Of a DNA stretch of 64,000 nucleotides, positions 50,544-59,171 are shown in pieces. Position numbers and translations under genes: made by a program. Numbering within the stretch: the first letter of the stretch is position 1; the number at the start of each line of letters is the position of its first letter. Source of the stretch: Bordetella genomosp. 10 (GTDB lineage Bacteria; Pseudomonadota; Gammaproteobacteria; Burkholderiales; Burkholderiaceae_B); the NCBI RefSeq assembly GCF_002261225.1, contig NZ_NEVM01000005.1, positions 1 through 64,000 on the forward strand. Reading direction: 5' to 3'. The notes beneath the pieces were generated by a model. The model was not told the DNA's origin and ran no database searches. It saw nothing but the letters and a program-made list of their open reading frames with translations.

Positions 50544-53408
50544 ATGCTAGAGACCGTCGTAAAACGAGAACGCGACTACGGCACCCCGGCGCGCGCCGCC
50601 GAAGAAATGGTGAGCCTGACCATAGACGGCCAGGAGATCCAGGCGCCCGCCGGCACGTCGATCATGCGCGCGGCCGCCGAGGCCGGCATCAACATCCCCA
50701 AGCTGTGCGCCACCGACAGCCTGGAAGCCTTCGGCTCCTGCCGCCTGTGCCTGGTGCAGATCGACGGCCGGCGCGGGTATCCGGCCTCCTGCACCACGCC
50801 GGTGGAAGCCGGCATGGTGGTGCGCACCGAAACGCCCAAGCTGCATGAACTGCGCCGCGGCGTGATGGAGCTGTACATCTCCGACCACCCGCTGGACTGC
50901 CTGACCTGCCCCGCCAACGGCGACTGCGAACTGCAGGACATGGCCGGCGTGGTGGGGCTGCGCGAGGTGCGCTACGGCTACCAGGGCGCCAACCACCTGC
51001 AAAGCGCCAAGGACGAGTCGAACCCCTACTTCGCCTACGATCCCTCCAAGTGCATCGTCTGCAACCGCTGCGTGCGCGCCTGCGAGGAAACCCAGGGCAC
51101 CTTCGCGCTGACCATCTCGGGCCGCGGCTTCGAATCCCGCGTGTCGGCGGGCCAGGACCAGCCTTTCATGGAAAGCGAGTGCGTGTCCTGCGGCGCCTGC
51201 GTGCAGGCCTGCCCGACCTCCACGCTACAGGAAAAGACCGTCATCATGATGGGCCAGGCCGAACATTCGGTCGTCACCACCTGCGCCTACTGCGGCGTGG
51301 GCTGCGCCTTCCGCGCCGAGATGAAGGGCCAGGAAGTGGTGCGCATGGTGCCGTGGAAGGACGGCCAGGCCAACCGCGGCCACTCCTGCGTCAAGGGCCG
51401 CTTCGCCTGGGGCTACGCCACGCACAAGGAACGCGTGCTCAAGCCCATGATCCGCAAGCGCATCAGCGATCCCTGGCGCGAGGTCAGTTGGGAAGAAGCC
51501 ATCGGCCACGCGGCCGCCGAGTTCAAGCGGCTGCAGGCCACCTACGGCCGCGACGCCGTCGGCGGCATCACGTCCTCGCGCTGCACCAACGAGGAGACCT
51601 GGCTGGTGCAGAAGCTGGTGCGCGCCGCCTTCAACACCAACAACGTCGACACCTGCGCCCGCGTCTGCCACTCGCCCACCGGCTACGGACTGAAGCAGAC
51701 CCTGGGCGAATCGGCCGGCACGCAGACCTTCGATTCGGTGATGCATGCCGACGTGGTCGTGGTGATGGGGGCCAACCCCAGCAGCGGCCATCCGGTCTTC
51801 GCCTCGCGCCTGAAAAAGCGGCTGCGCCAGGGCGCGCGGCTCATCGTCATCGACCCGCGCCGCATCGAGCTGGTCAGCTCGCCGCACATCAAGGCGGACT
51901 TCCATCTTCAGGTGCGGCCCGGCACCAATGTCGCGCTGCTGTCGTCGCTGGCCCACGTCATCGCCACCGAGAACCTGATCGACGAGGCCTACGTGGCCGC
52001 GCGCTGCGAGAAGAAGGCCTTCGAGGAATGGCGCGCCTTCGTATCGCAGCCGGAGAATTCGCCGGAAGCCATGGAATCGGTCACCGGCGTGCCGGCGGCC
52101 GCCGTGCGCGGCGCGGCGCGCCTGTACGCGACGGCCGGCAACGGCGCCATCTACTACGGCCTGGGCGTGACCGAGCACAGCCAGGGCTCGACCACGGTGA
52201 TGGGCATCGCCAACCTGGCCATGGCCACCGGCAACATCGGCCGCGAAGGCGTCGGCGTGAACCCGCTGCGCGGCCAGAACAACGTGCAGGGCTCCTGCGA
52301 CATGGGCTCCTTCCCGCACGAGCTGCCGGGCTACCGCCACATTTCCGACGACGCGGTGCGCGCCCAATTCGAGCAGGATTGGGGCGTGACGCTGCAGCCG
52401 GAGCCGGGCCTGCGCATTCCCAATATGTTCGAGGCGGCGCTGGGCGGCTCCTTCAAGGGCCTTTACTGCCAGGGCGAGGACATCGTCCAGTCCGATCCCA
52501 ACACGCAGCACGTGGCGGCCGCCCTGGCCGCCATGGAATGCATCGTGGTGCAGGACCTGTTCCTCAACGAGACCGCCAAGTACGCCCACGTGTTCCTGCC
52601 GGGTTCCTCCTTCCTGGAGAAGGACGGCACCTTCACCAATGCCGAACGGCGAATCTCGCGCGTGCGCAAGGTGATGGAGCCGAAGAACGGCAAGGCCGAC
52701 TGGGAAGTGACCGTGGCCTTGTCCAACGCGCTCGGCTACCCCATGAACTACCGCCATCCGTCCGAGATCATGGACGAGATCGCGCGCCTGACGCCGACCT
52801 TCGCCGGCGTCAGCTACGAGAAGCTGGAGCACCTGGGCAGCCTGCAATGGCCCTGCACCGAGGAGACGCCGGATGGCACGCCCATCATGCACGTCGACGA
52901 GTTCGTGCGCGGCAAGGGGCGCTTCATCATTACCAAGTACGTGGCGAGCGACGAGCGCAGCACGCGCAAGTTCCCGCTGCTGCTGACCACCGGCCGCATC
53001 CTGTCCCAGTACAACGTCGGCGCCCAGACGCGCCGCACGCCCAACGTCATGTGGCACGGCGAGGACGTGCTGGAGGTGCATCCGCAGGACGCCGAGGACA
53101 GGGGCATCGCCAGCGGCGACTGGGTGGGCGTGCAGAGCCGGGCCGGCGAAACCGTGCTGCGCGCCGTCCTGACCGATCGCGTGCAGCCGGGCGTGGTATA
53201 CACCACCTTCCATTTTCCGGAGTCGGGCGCCAACGTGGTGACCACCGACAATTCGGACTGGGCCACCAACTGTCCGGAGTACAAGGTGACGGCCGTGCAG
53301 GTCGTGCGGGTGTCCCAGCCTTCGGAGTGGCAGCGCCAATGGAGCCGGTTCACCGATATCCAGCAGAAACTGCTGGCCGAACGCGAAGCGGCGCCCGCCG
53401 GCAAGTAA
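50544..53408 (+). CDS. fdsA: NAD+ formate dehydrogenase catalytic subunit FdsA
   Basis: Oxidises formate to CO2 at a bis-MGD molybdenum centre. 954 residues. [2Fe-2S] ligands C55, C66, C69, C83; His-ligated [4Fe-4S] H115, C119, C122, C128; two ferredoxin clusters, C170-C173-C176-C180 and C213-C216-C219-C223; and the NapA-type cluster C247, C250, C254, C282. Active-site Cys375 (ARVCHSPTGYG) in place of selenocysteine. C-terminal molydopterin-binding domain about 815-925. No Tat signal, so cytoplasmic. It follows fdsB by 24 bp. Confidence 0.97.
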   Translation: MLETVVKRERDYGTPARAAEEMVSLTIDGQEIQAPAGTSIMRAAAEAGINIPKLCATDSLEAFGSCRLCLVQIDGRRGYPASCTTPVEAGMVVRTETPKLHELRRGVMELYISDHPLDCLTCPANGDCELQDMAGVVGLREVRYGYQGANHLQSAKDESNPYFAYDPSKCIVCNRCVRACEETQGTFALTISGRGFESRVSAGQDQPFMESECVSCGACVQACPTSTLQEKTVIMMGQAEHSVVTTCAYCGVGCAFRAEMKGQEVVRMVPWKDGQANRGHSCVKGRFAWGYATHKERVLKPMIRKRISDPWREVSWEEAIGHAAAEFKRLQATYGRDAVGGITSSRCTNEETWLVQKLVRAAFNTNNVDTCARVCHSPTGYGLKQTLGESAGTQTFDSVMHADVVVVMGANPSSGHPVFASRLKKRLRQGARLIVIDPRRIELVSSPHIKADFHLQVRPGTNVALLSSLAHVIATENLIDEAYVAARCEKKAFEEWRAFVSQPENSPEAMESVTGVPAAAVRGAARLYATAGNGAIYYGLGVTEHSQGSTTVMGIANLAMATGNIGREGVGVNPLRGQNNVQGSCDMGSFPHELPGYRHISDDAVRAQFEQDWGVTLQPEPGLRIPNMFEAALGGSFKGLYCQGEDIVQSDPNTQHVAAALAAMECIVVQDLFLNETAKYAHVFLPGSSFLEKDGTFTNAERRISRVRKVMEPKNGKADWEVTVALSNALGYPMNYRHPSEIMDEIARLTPTFAGVSYEKLEHLGSLQWPCTEETPDGTPIMHVDEFVRGKGRFIITKYVASDERSTRKFPLLLTTGRILSQYNVGAQTRRTPNVMWHGEDVLEVHPQDAEDRGIASGDWVGVQSRAGETVLRAVLTDRVQPGVVYTTFHFPESGANVVTTDNSDWATNCPEYKVTAVQVVRVSQPSEWQRQWSRFTDIQQKLLAEREAAPAGK

Positions 53409-53468
53409 ACGCACCGACGCCATACCCACATACGCCATACCCCATACCGATTCCCTGCCCGCCCGACC

Positions 53469-53780
53469 ATGGACCCGCACAACCTGATCCGCATGGCCAA
53501 CCGCATCGGCGACTTCTTCGACGCCATGCCGGACCGGCCGGAAGCGCTGGAAGGCATCGCCGGCCACATCCAGAAATTCTGGGAGCCGCGCATGCGCAAT
53601 GAACTGCTGGCGTTCCTGCAGCGGCATCCCGATGGCGTCGACGGCGATACCCGCCTCGCTCCCATCGTGCTGCAGGCCGTCACGCAATACCGCGAGCGCC
53701 TGTTGCCGCGCGTCGCGGCGCCGGCGTCGGCTTCGACCACGCCGCCCGCGCCCGCCGGAACGCCGGCCGGGCAGCCATGA
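53469..53780 (+). CDS. fdsD: Formate dehydrogenase delta subunit FdsD
   Basis: Small subunit or assembly factor found with FdsGBA. 103 residues. The family block LIRMANRIGDFFDAMPDRPE is followed by GIAGHIQKFWEPRMRNELLA; the C-terminal 25 residues are a low-complexity Ala/Pro tail. It follows fdsA by 60 bp. In fds operons of Cupriavidus and Rhodobacter the chaperone gene fdsC lies between fdsA and fdsD; here there is no room for it. Confidence 0.93.
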   Translation: MDPHNLIRMANRIGDFFDAMPDRPEALEGIAGHIQKFWEPRMRNELLAFLQRHPDGVDGDTRLAPIVLQAVTQYRERLLPRVAAPASASTTPPAPAGTPAGQP

Positions 53781-53819
53781 ATCGCCCGATCCACGCATCT
53801 TCCCGGCCATTCCCCTCCT

Positions 53820-53865
53820 GAAGTACCCCAGAGAAAGACCCCAGAGAAGTACCCATGAAGTACCC
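53820..53865. repeat. Three copies of GAAGTACCC before the MFS gene
   Basis: GAAGTACCC occurs at 53820-53828, 53846-53854 and 53857-53865, and GTCTCGCC is doubled just after (about 53876-53891). A related pattern, ACGCCATACCC, is doubled at 53417-53427 and 53432-53442 between fdsA and fdsD. Function unknown; they could be slippage products or binding sites. Confidence 0.6.
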
Positions 53866-53922
53866 GCGATACCCCGTCTCGCCGTCTCGCCGCTTCTACG
53901 AACGACAATTAAAGGAAATAAG

Positions 53923-55590
53923 ATGAATACGGCAACCACCCTAGACCTGCCGGGTTCGCGACCCGGCTTTCTCGACAAGGAACGCACCATCGCCGGCCCC
54001 GGCTTCAGCCGCTGGCTGGTCCCGCCGGCCGCGCTGGCGATCCACCTGTGCATCGGCATGGCCTACGGCTTTTCCGTGTTCTGGCTGCCGCTGTCCAAGG
54101 CCCTGGGCGGCAACGCCCCCCAGGCCTGCGCGGCCGGCATGAGCCTGTTCGACGAACTCTTCACCACCACCTGCGACTGGCGCATCTCCAGCCTGACCGG
54201 GACCTACATCCTGTTCTTCGTGGTGCTCGGCTGCGCCGCCGCGCTCTGGGGCGGCTGGCTCGAACGCGCGGGCCCGCGCAAGGCCGGCCTGGTGGCGGCG
54301 CTGTGCTGGTGCGGCGGCCTGGTGATCTCCGCCATCGGCGTCTACGTGCATCAACTGTGGATGCTGTGGGTCGGCTCCGGCATCATCGGCGGCATCGGTC
54401 TGGGCCTGGGCTACATCTCGCCCGTCAGCACGCTGATCAAGTGGTTCCCGGACCGCCGCGGCATGGCCACGGGCATGGCCATCATGGGTTTCGGCGGCGG
54501 CGCCATGGTCGGCGCGCCGCTGGCCAATGCGCTGATGCGCTACTACGCCGAACCGGGCTCGCCCGGCGTCTGGCAGACCTTCCTGACCATGGCCGCGATC
54601 TACGCCGTCTTCATGGTCGGGGGCGCGCTGGGCTACCGCGTGCCGGCCTCCAACTGGAAACCGGAAGGCTGGACCGCGCCCGCCGCCCATACGCGCAACG
54701 CCATGATCACCCACGGCCACGTGCACGTGAAGAAGATCTGGGGCGTGCCGCAGTTCTGGCTGGTATGGCTGGTGCTGTGCCTGAACGTGACCGCCGGCAT
54801 CGGCATCCTGAGCATGGCCTCGCCGCTGCTGCAGGAAGTCTTCGGCGGCAGCCTGATCGGCCAGGACAGCCTGGGCTTCGCGCAGTTGAACAAGGAGCAA
54901 CTGGCCGTCATCGCCACCATCGCCGCCGGCTTCACCGGCCTGCTGAGCCTGTTCAACATCGGCGGCCGCTTCGTCTGGGCCAGCCTGTCGGACAAGCTGG
55001 GCCGCAAGCTGACCTACGCGGTGTTCTTCGTGGCCGGCATCGTGCTGTACGCCTCGGTGCCCTGGTCCGCGCACAATAGCCACCTGGCCCTGTTCGTCGG
55101 CGCCTTCTGCATCATCCTGTCGTTCTACGGCGGCGGCTTCGCCACCGTGCCGGCCTACCTGGCCGACCTGTTCGGGACGCAGATGGTGGGCGCCATCCAC
55201 GGCCGCCTGCTGACCGCGTGGTCCGCCGCCGGCATCTTCGGGCCCATGCTGATCAGCTCGCTGCGCGAATACCAATTGTCCATCGGCGTGCCGCGCGCGC
55301 AGGTGTACGACATCACCATGTACATCCTGGCCGGCCTGCTGCTGCTGGGCCTGCTGTGCAACCTGGCCATCCGCCCGGTCAACCCCAAGCACTTCATGAC
55401 GGACGGGGAACTGGCCACCGAGAAGGCGCTGGCCCATGAGCGCGTCTCCGCCTCCGAGGTGCATGGCCAGGGCGCCAGCACCTTCCGCACGCCGGCCGCC
55501 CTGGTGCTGTTCGCCTGGGCGTGCGTGGTGATCCCGCTGGCCTACGGCTTCTGGGGCACGCTGCAACAGGCGGTGGTGCTGTTCCGGTAG
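53923..55590 (+). CDS. MFS transporter of the oxalate/formate antiporter (OFA) family
   Basis: 555 residues from the ATG at 53923 (AGGAAATAAG upstream). About twelve membrane segments, with the N-terminal GFSRWLVPPAALAIHLCIGM and AYGFSVFWLPLSKALGG, and GIGLGLGYISPVSTLIKWFP with DRRGMATGMAIMGFGGGAMV, the OFA signature. A central cytoplasmic loop carries HVHVKKIWGVPQFWL. Placed just after fdsGBAD, so formate or oxalate uptake or exchange that feeds the dehydrogenase is the natural reading. Longer than most OFA proteins, with an insert near residues 65-80. Confidence 0.92.
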   Translation: MNTATTLDLPGSRPGFLDKERTIAGPGFSRWLVPPAALAIHLCIGMAYGFSVFWLPLSKALGGNAPQACAAGMSLFDELFTTTCDWRISSLTGTYILFFVVLGCAAALWGGWLERAGPRKAGLVAALCWCGGLVISAIGVYVHQLWMLWVGSGIIGGIGLGLGYISPVSTLIKWFPDRRGMATGMAIMGFGGGAMVGAPLANALMRYYAEPGSPGVWQTFLTMAAIYAVFMVGGALGYRVPASNWKPEGWTAPAAHTRNAMITHGHVHVKKIWGVPQFWLVWLVLCLNVTAGIGILSMASPLLQEVFGGSLIGQDSLGFAQLNKEQLAVIATIAAGFTGLLSLFNIGGRFVWASLSDKLGRKLTYAVFFVAGIVLYASVPWSAHNSHLALFVGAFCIILSFYGGGFATVPAYLADLFGTQMVGAIHGRLLTAWSAAGIFGPMLISSLREYQLSIGVPRAQVYDITMYILAGLLLLGLLCNLAIRPVNPKHFMTDGELATEKALAHERVSASEVHGQGASTFRTPAALVLFAWACVVIPLAYGFWGTLQQAVVLFR

Positions 55591-55608
55591 GACGGCGGCA
55601 CGGCGATA

Positions 55609-55643
55609 AAAAACGGCGCGTTCCCGATGAACGCGCCGTTTTT
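55609..55643. terminator. Bidirectional terminator between MFS gene and lpd
   Basis: AAAAACGGCGCGTTC (55609-55623) pairs exactly with GAACGCGCCGTTTTT (55629-55643) around CCGAT: a 15-bp stem with A and T runs on both sides. It separates the convergent fds/MFS and pyruvate dehydrogenase units. Confidence 0.92.
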
Positions 55644-55701
55644 CGTTTGCCGCGAGCAAAGCCCAAGGCCCAAGGCCCGGAGGCCCCGGCGGTGCCGCTT
55701 A

Positions 55702-57486
55702 TTACTTCTTCCGCGTGGGCGGCAGGTCCGTGCAAACGCCTTCCGCCACTTCCGCGGCCATGCCCACCGACTCGCCCAGCGTGGGATGCGGGTGGATGGT
55801 CTTGGCGATGTCGACCACGTCCGCGCCCATTTCCACCGCCAGGGCCAATTCGCTGATCAGGTCGCCGGCATGGGTGCCGACGATGCCGCCGCCCAGAATG
55901 CGATGGGTTTCGGCGTCGAACAGCAGCTTGGTGAAGCCCTCGTCGCGGCCGTTGGCGATGGCGCGGCCGGAGGCGGCCCAGGGGAAGACGCCCTTCTCGA
56001 TCTTGATGCCCTGCTTCTTGGCATCGTCCTCGGTCAGGCCGACCCAGGCCACTTCCGGATCGGTGTAGGCCACCGCCGGAATGACGCGGGCGTCGAAGAA
56101 GGACTTCTCGCCGGACGCGGCCTCGGCCGCCACGTGGCCTTCGTGCACGGCCTTGTGCGCCAGCATGGGCTGGCCGACGATGTCGCCGATGGCATAGATG
56201 TGCGGCACGTTGGTGCGCATCTGCTTGTCGACGTCGATGAAGCCGCGGTCCGTCACCGCGATGCCCGCCTTGTCGGCGCCGATCTTCTTGCCGTTGGGGC
56301 TGCGGCCGACGGCCTGCAGCACCAGGTCGTAGCGCTGCGGCTCTTTCGGCGCGCCCTCGCCCTCGAAGGTGACGTAGATGCCGTCCTTCCTGGCTTCCGC
56401 CGCGACCGTCTTGGTCTTGAGCATGATGTTGTCGAAGCGCGGCGCATTCATCTTCTGCCACACCTTGACCAGGTCGCGGTCCGCGCCCTGCATCAGGCCG
56501 TCCAGCATTTCCACCACGTCCAGGCGCGCGCCCAGCGTCGAGTAGACCGTGCCCATTTCCAGGCCGATGATCCCGCCGCCGACGATCAGCATCTTCTTGG
56601 GGATGCTGCGCAGGAGCAGCGCGCCGGTCGAATCGACGATGCGTTCGTCGTCGGGCAGGAAAGGCAGGCGCACGGCCTGGCTGCCCGCCGCGATGATGGC
56701 GTTCTTGAAGCGGATGGTCTGGGTCTTGCCGTCGGCCGCCTTCACCGTCAGGTGATGGGGATCGGCGAACTCGCCCACGCCGGTCACCACGGTGACCTTG
56801 CGCATCTTGGCCATGCCGCCCAGGCCGCCGGTCAGCTTGCCGACCACGCTGTCCTTGAAGCTGCGCAGCTTGTCCAGGTCGATCTTGGGCTCGCCGAAGG
56901 TGATGCCGTGATCGGCCAGGGCCTTGGCTTCCTCCATGACCGCCGCGACGTGCAGCAGCGCCTTCGAGGGGATGCACCCCACGTTCAGGCAGACGCCGCC
57001 CAGCGTCGAATAGCGTTCGACCAGGACGGTCTTCATGCCCAGGTCGGCGGCGCGGAAAGCGGCCGAATAGCCGCCCGGGCCGGCGCCCAGCACCAGCATG
57101 TCGCACTCGAGGTCGGCGCTGCCGGAATAGGACGACGCGACCGGCGCGGTGGCCGGCGGCGCGGCCTTGGCGGCCGGCGGCGGCGCCGGCATCTTGGGCG
57201 CCTCGGCGGCGGCCGCCTTGGGCGCGGCCGCCGGCGCGGCGGCGCCGGACGGCTCCAGGTCCAGCACCACCGAACCCATCGACACCTTGTCGCCGACCTT
57301 GACCTTCACCGCCTTCACCACGCCGGCTTGCGACGAGGGGATTTCCATCGAGGCCTTGTCCGACTCGACCGTGATCAGGCTCTGCTCGGCCTGGATCGTG
57401 TCGCCCGGGGCCACCAGCACTTCGATGACTTCCACTTCCTTGAAGTCGCCGATATCGGGTACCTTGATTTCCACCGTGTTGCTCAT
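55702..57486 (-). CDS. lpdA: Dihydrolipoyl dehydrogenase (E3) with N-terminal lipoyl domain
   Basis: E3 of the pyruvate dehydrogenase complex; reoxidises dihydrolipoamide with NAD+. 594 residues. Lipoyl domain 1-78 with the lipoylated Lys in [10 protein letters not shown]. An Ala/Pro linker follows to about 115. FAD-binding start [20 protein letters not shown], redox disulphide [18 protein letters not shown] site [13 protein letters not shown], and C-terminal dimer domain with the catalytic His-Glu (HPHPTLGES). A lipoyl domain on E3 is a known beta-proteobacterial and Neisseria feature. The lipoyl domain is almost identical in DNA to the first one of aceF. Confidence 0.96.
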   Translation of the reverse strand: MSNTVEIKVPDIGDFKEVEVIEVLVAPGDTIQAEQSLITVESDKASMEIPSSQAGVVKAVKVKVGDKVSMGSVVLDLEPSGAAAPAAAPKAAAAEAPKMPAPPPAAKAAPPATAPVASSYSGSADLECDMLVLGAGPGGYSAAFRAADLGMKTVLVERYSTLGGVCLNVGCIPSKALLHVAAVMEEAKALADHGITFGEPKIDLDKLRSFKDSVVGKLTGGLGGMAKMRKVTVVTGVGEFADPHHLTVKAADGKTQTIRFKNAIIAAGSQAVRLPFLPDDERIVDSTGALLLRSIPKKMLIVGGGIIGLEMGTVYSTLGARLDVVEMLDGLMQGADRDLVKVWQKMNAPRFDNIMLKTKTVAAEARKDGIYVTFEGEGAPKEPQRYDLVLQAVGRSPNGKKIGADKAGIAVTDRGFIDVDKQMRTNVPHIYAIGDIVGQPMLAHKAVHEGHVAAEAASGEKSFFDARVIPAVAYTDPEVAWVGLTEDDAKKQGIKIEKGVFPWAASGRAIANGRDEGFTKLLFDAETHRILGGGIVGTHAGDLISELALAVEMGADVVDIAKTIHPHPTLGESVGMAAEVAEGVCTDLPPTRKK

Positions 57487-57498
57487 AGGGCTCCCCGT

Positions 57499-59160
57499 TT
57501 ACAGCGCGATGCGGCGGAAGTCGGCCAGCAGCGCGCCCAGATAGGCATTGAAGCGGGCCGCGGCGGCGCCGTCGATGACGCGGTGGTCATAGGACAGCGA
57601 CAGCGGCAGGATCAGGCGGGGCACGAACTCCTTGCCGTTCCACACCGGCTTGCGATCCGAGCGCGAGACGCCCAGGATGGCCACTTCCGGCGCGTTGATG
57701 ATGGGCGTGAAGTGGGTGCCGCCGATGCCGCCCAGCGACGAGATCGAGAAGCAGCCGCCCTGCATTTCGGCCGGCGACAGCTTGCCGTCGCGCGCCTTCT
57801 TGGCCAGGTCGGAGGTTTCCTTGGCGATCTCGAAGACGCCCTTCTTGTCGGCGTCGCGGATCACCGGCACCACCAGCCCGTTGGGCGTGTCGGCCGCGAA
57901 GCCGATGTGGTAGTACTGCTTCAGGACCAGGTTGTCGCCGTCCAGCGAGGCGTTGAACTCGGGGAATTTCTTCAGGGCCGCGACCACGGCCTTGATCAGG
58001 AACGCGAGCATGGTGACCTTGATGCCGGCCTTCTCGTTTTCCTTGTTCAGCGTCACGCGCAGCGCTTCCAGGTCGGTGATGTCCGCTTCGTCATTGTTGG
58101 TGACGTGCGGGATCATGACCCAGTTGCGATGCAGGTTGGCGCCGGAGATCTTCTTGATGCGCGACAGCGGCTTGGCTTCGATCGGCCCGAACTTGGCGAA
58201 GTCGACCTGCGGCCACGGCAGCACGCTCAGGCCGCCGCCGGCCACGGCCGGGGCGCCCGAGGCGGCGGGTGCCCCGCCGGCCAGGGCCTGCTTGACGAAG
58301 TTGCGCACGTCATCCTGCGTAATGCGGTCCTTTGGACCGGTGCCCTTCACGCGCACCAGGTCCACGCCCAGTTCGCGCGCGAACTTGCGCACCGACGGCG
58401 AGGCATGCGGCAGTTGGCCGGGCTTGAGCGCGGACGCTTCCAGCGCGGCGGCCGGGCGTTGGGCGGCCTGGGCCGGCGCGGCCTTGGGCGCGGGCGCCGC
58501 TTCGGCCTTGCCCGCGTCGGCCTTCGCCGCGGGCGCGCTTTCCGCCTGCGGCGCGGCGGCCGGCGCGGCGCCGCCGCCACCCTCGACCACCAGCACGACG
58601 GAACCCTTGGATACCTTGTCGCCCACCTTGACGTTGATGGACTTGACCACGCCGCCCTGCGAGGCCGGGATCTCCATCGAAGCCTTGTCGGACTCCACGG
58701 TGATCAGGCTTTGTTCCGGCTTGATCGTGTCGCCGACGGCGACCATCACCTCGATGACTTCCACTTCCTTGAAGTCGCCGATATCGGGCACGGTGATTTC
58801 GGCTTCGCCGCCGCCTTGGGCGGGCGCCGGCGCGGCCGCTTCGGCCTTGGACGCCGCGGCGGCCTGGGCCTTGGGCGCTTCGGCCTGGGCCGGCGCGGCG
58901 GCGGGCGCCGCCGCGGCATCAGCCGCTTCCAGCTCCAGCACCACCGAACCCATCGACACCTTGTCGCCGACCTTGACCTTCACCGCCTTCACCACGCCGG
59001 CTTGCGACGAGGGGATTTCCATGGACGCCTTGTCCGATTCGACCGTGATCAGGCTTTGTTCGGCCTGGATCGTGTCGCCGGGGGCCACCAGCACTTCGAT
59101 GACCTCCACTTCCTTGAAGTCGCCGATATCGGGTACCTTGATTTCCACCGTATTGCTCAT
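57499..59160 (-). CDS. aceF: Dihydrolipoyllysine acetyltransferase (E2) of pyruvate dehydrogenase
   Basis: Core of the PDH complex; transfers acetyl groups to CoA. 553 residues. Two lipoyl domains (about 1-78 and 119-195), each with [10 protein letters not shown], joined by Ala-rich linkers. Peripheral-subunit-binding domain about 250-290 ([20 protein letters not shown]). Catalytic domain about 325-553 with the HxxxDG motif in [20 protein letters not shown]. 12 bp separate it from lpd and 11 bp from aceE. Confidence 0.97.
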   Translation of the reverse strand: MSNTVEIKVPDIGDFKEVEVIEVLVAPGDTIQAEQSLITVESDKASMEIPSSQAGVVKAVKVKVGDKVSMGSVVLELEAADAAAAPAAAPAQAEAPKAQAAAASKAEAAAPAPAQGGGEAEITVPDIGDFKEVEVIEVMVAVGDTIKPEQSLITVESDKASMEIPASQGGVVKSINVKVGDKVSKGSVVLVVEGGGGAAPAAAPQAESAPAAKADAGKAEAAPAPKAAPAQAAQRPAAALEASALKPGQLPHASPSVRKFARELGVDLVRVKGTGPKDRITQDDVRNFVKQALAGGAPAASGAPAVAGGGLSVLPWPQVDFAKFGPIEAKPLSRIKKISGANLHRNWVMIPHVTNNDEADITDLEALRVTLNKENEKAGIKVTMLAFLIKAVVAALKKFPEFNASLDGDNLVLKQYYHIGFAADTPNGLVVPVIRDADKKGVFEIAKETSDLAKKARDGKLSPAEMQGGCFSISSLGGIGGTHFTPIINAPEVAILGVSRSDRKPVWNGKEFVPRLILPLSLSYDHRVIDGAAAARFNAYLGALLADFRRIAL

Positions 59161-59171
59161 GTGTTTTACCC

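Noticed and set aside
51225..54059. Minus-strand open frame of about 940 codons opposite fdsA
   Set aside because: Antisense shadow of fdsA; FdsA has all metal-cluster ligands on the plus strand.
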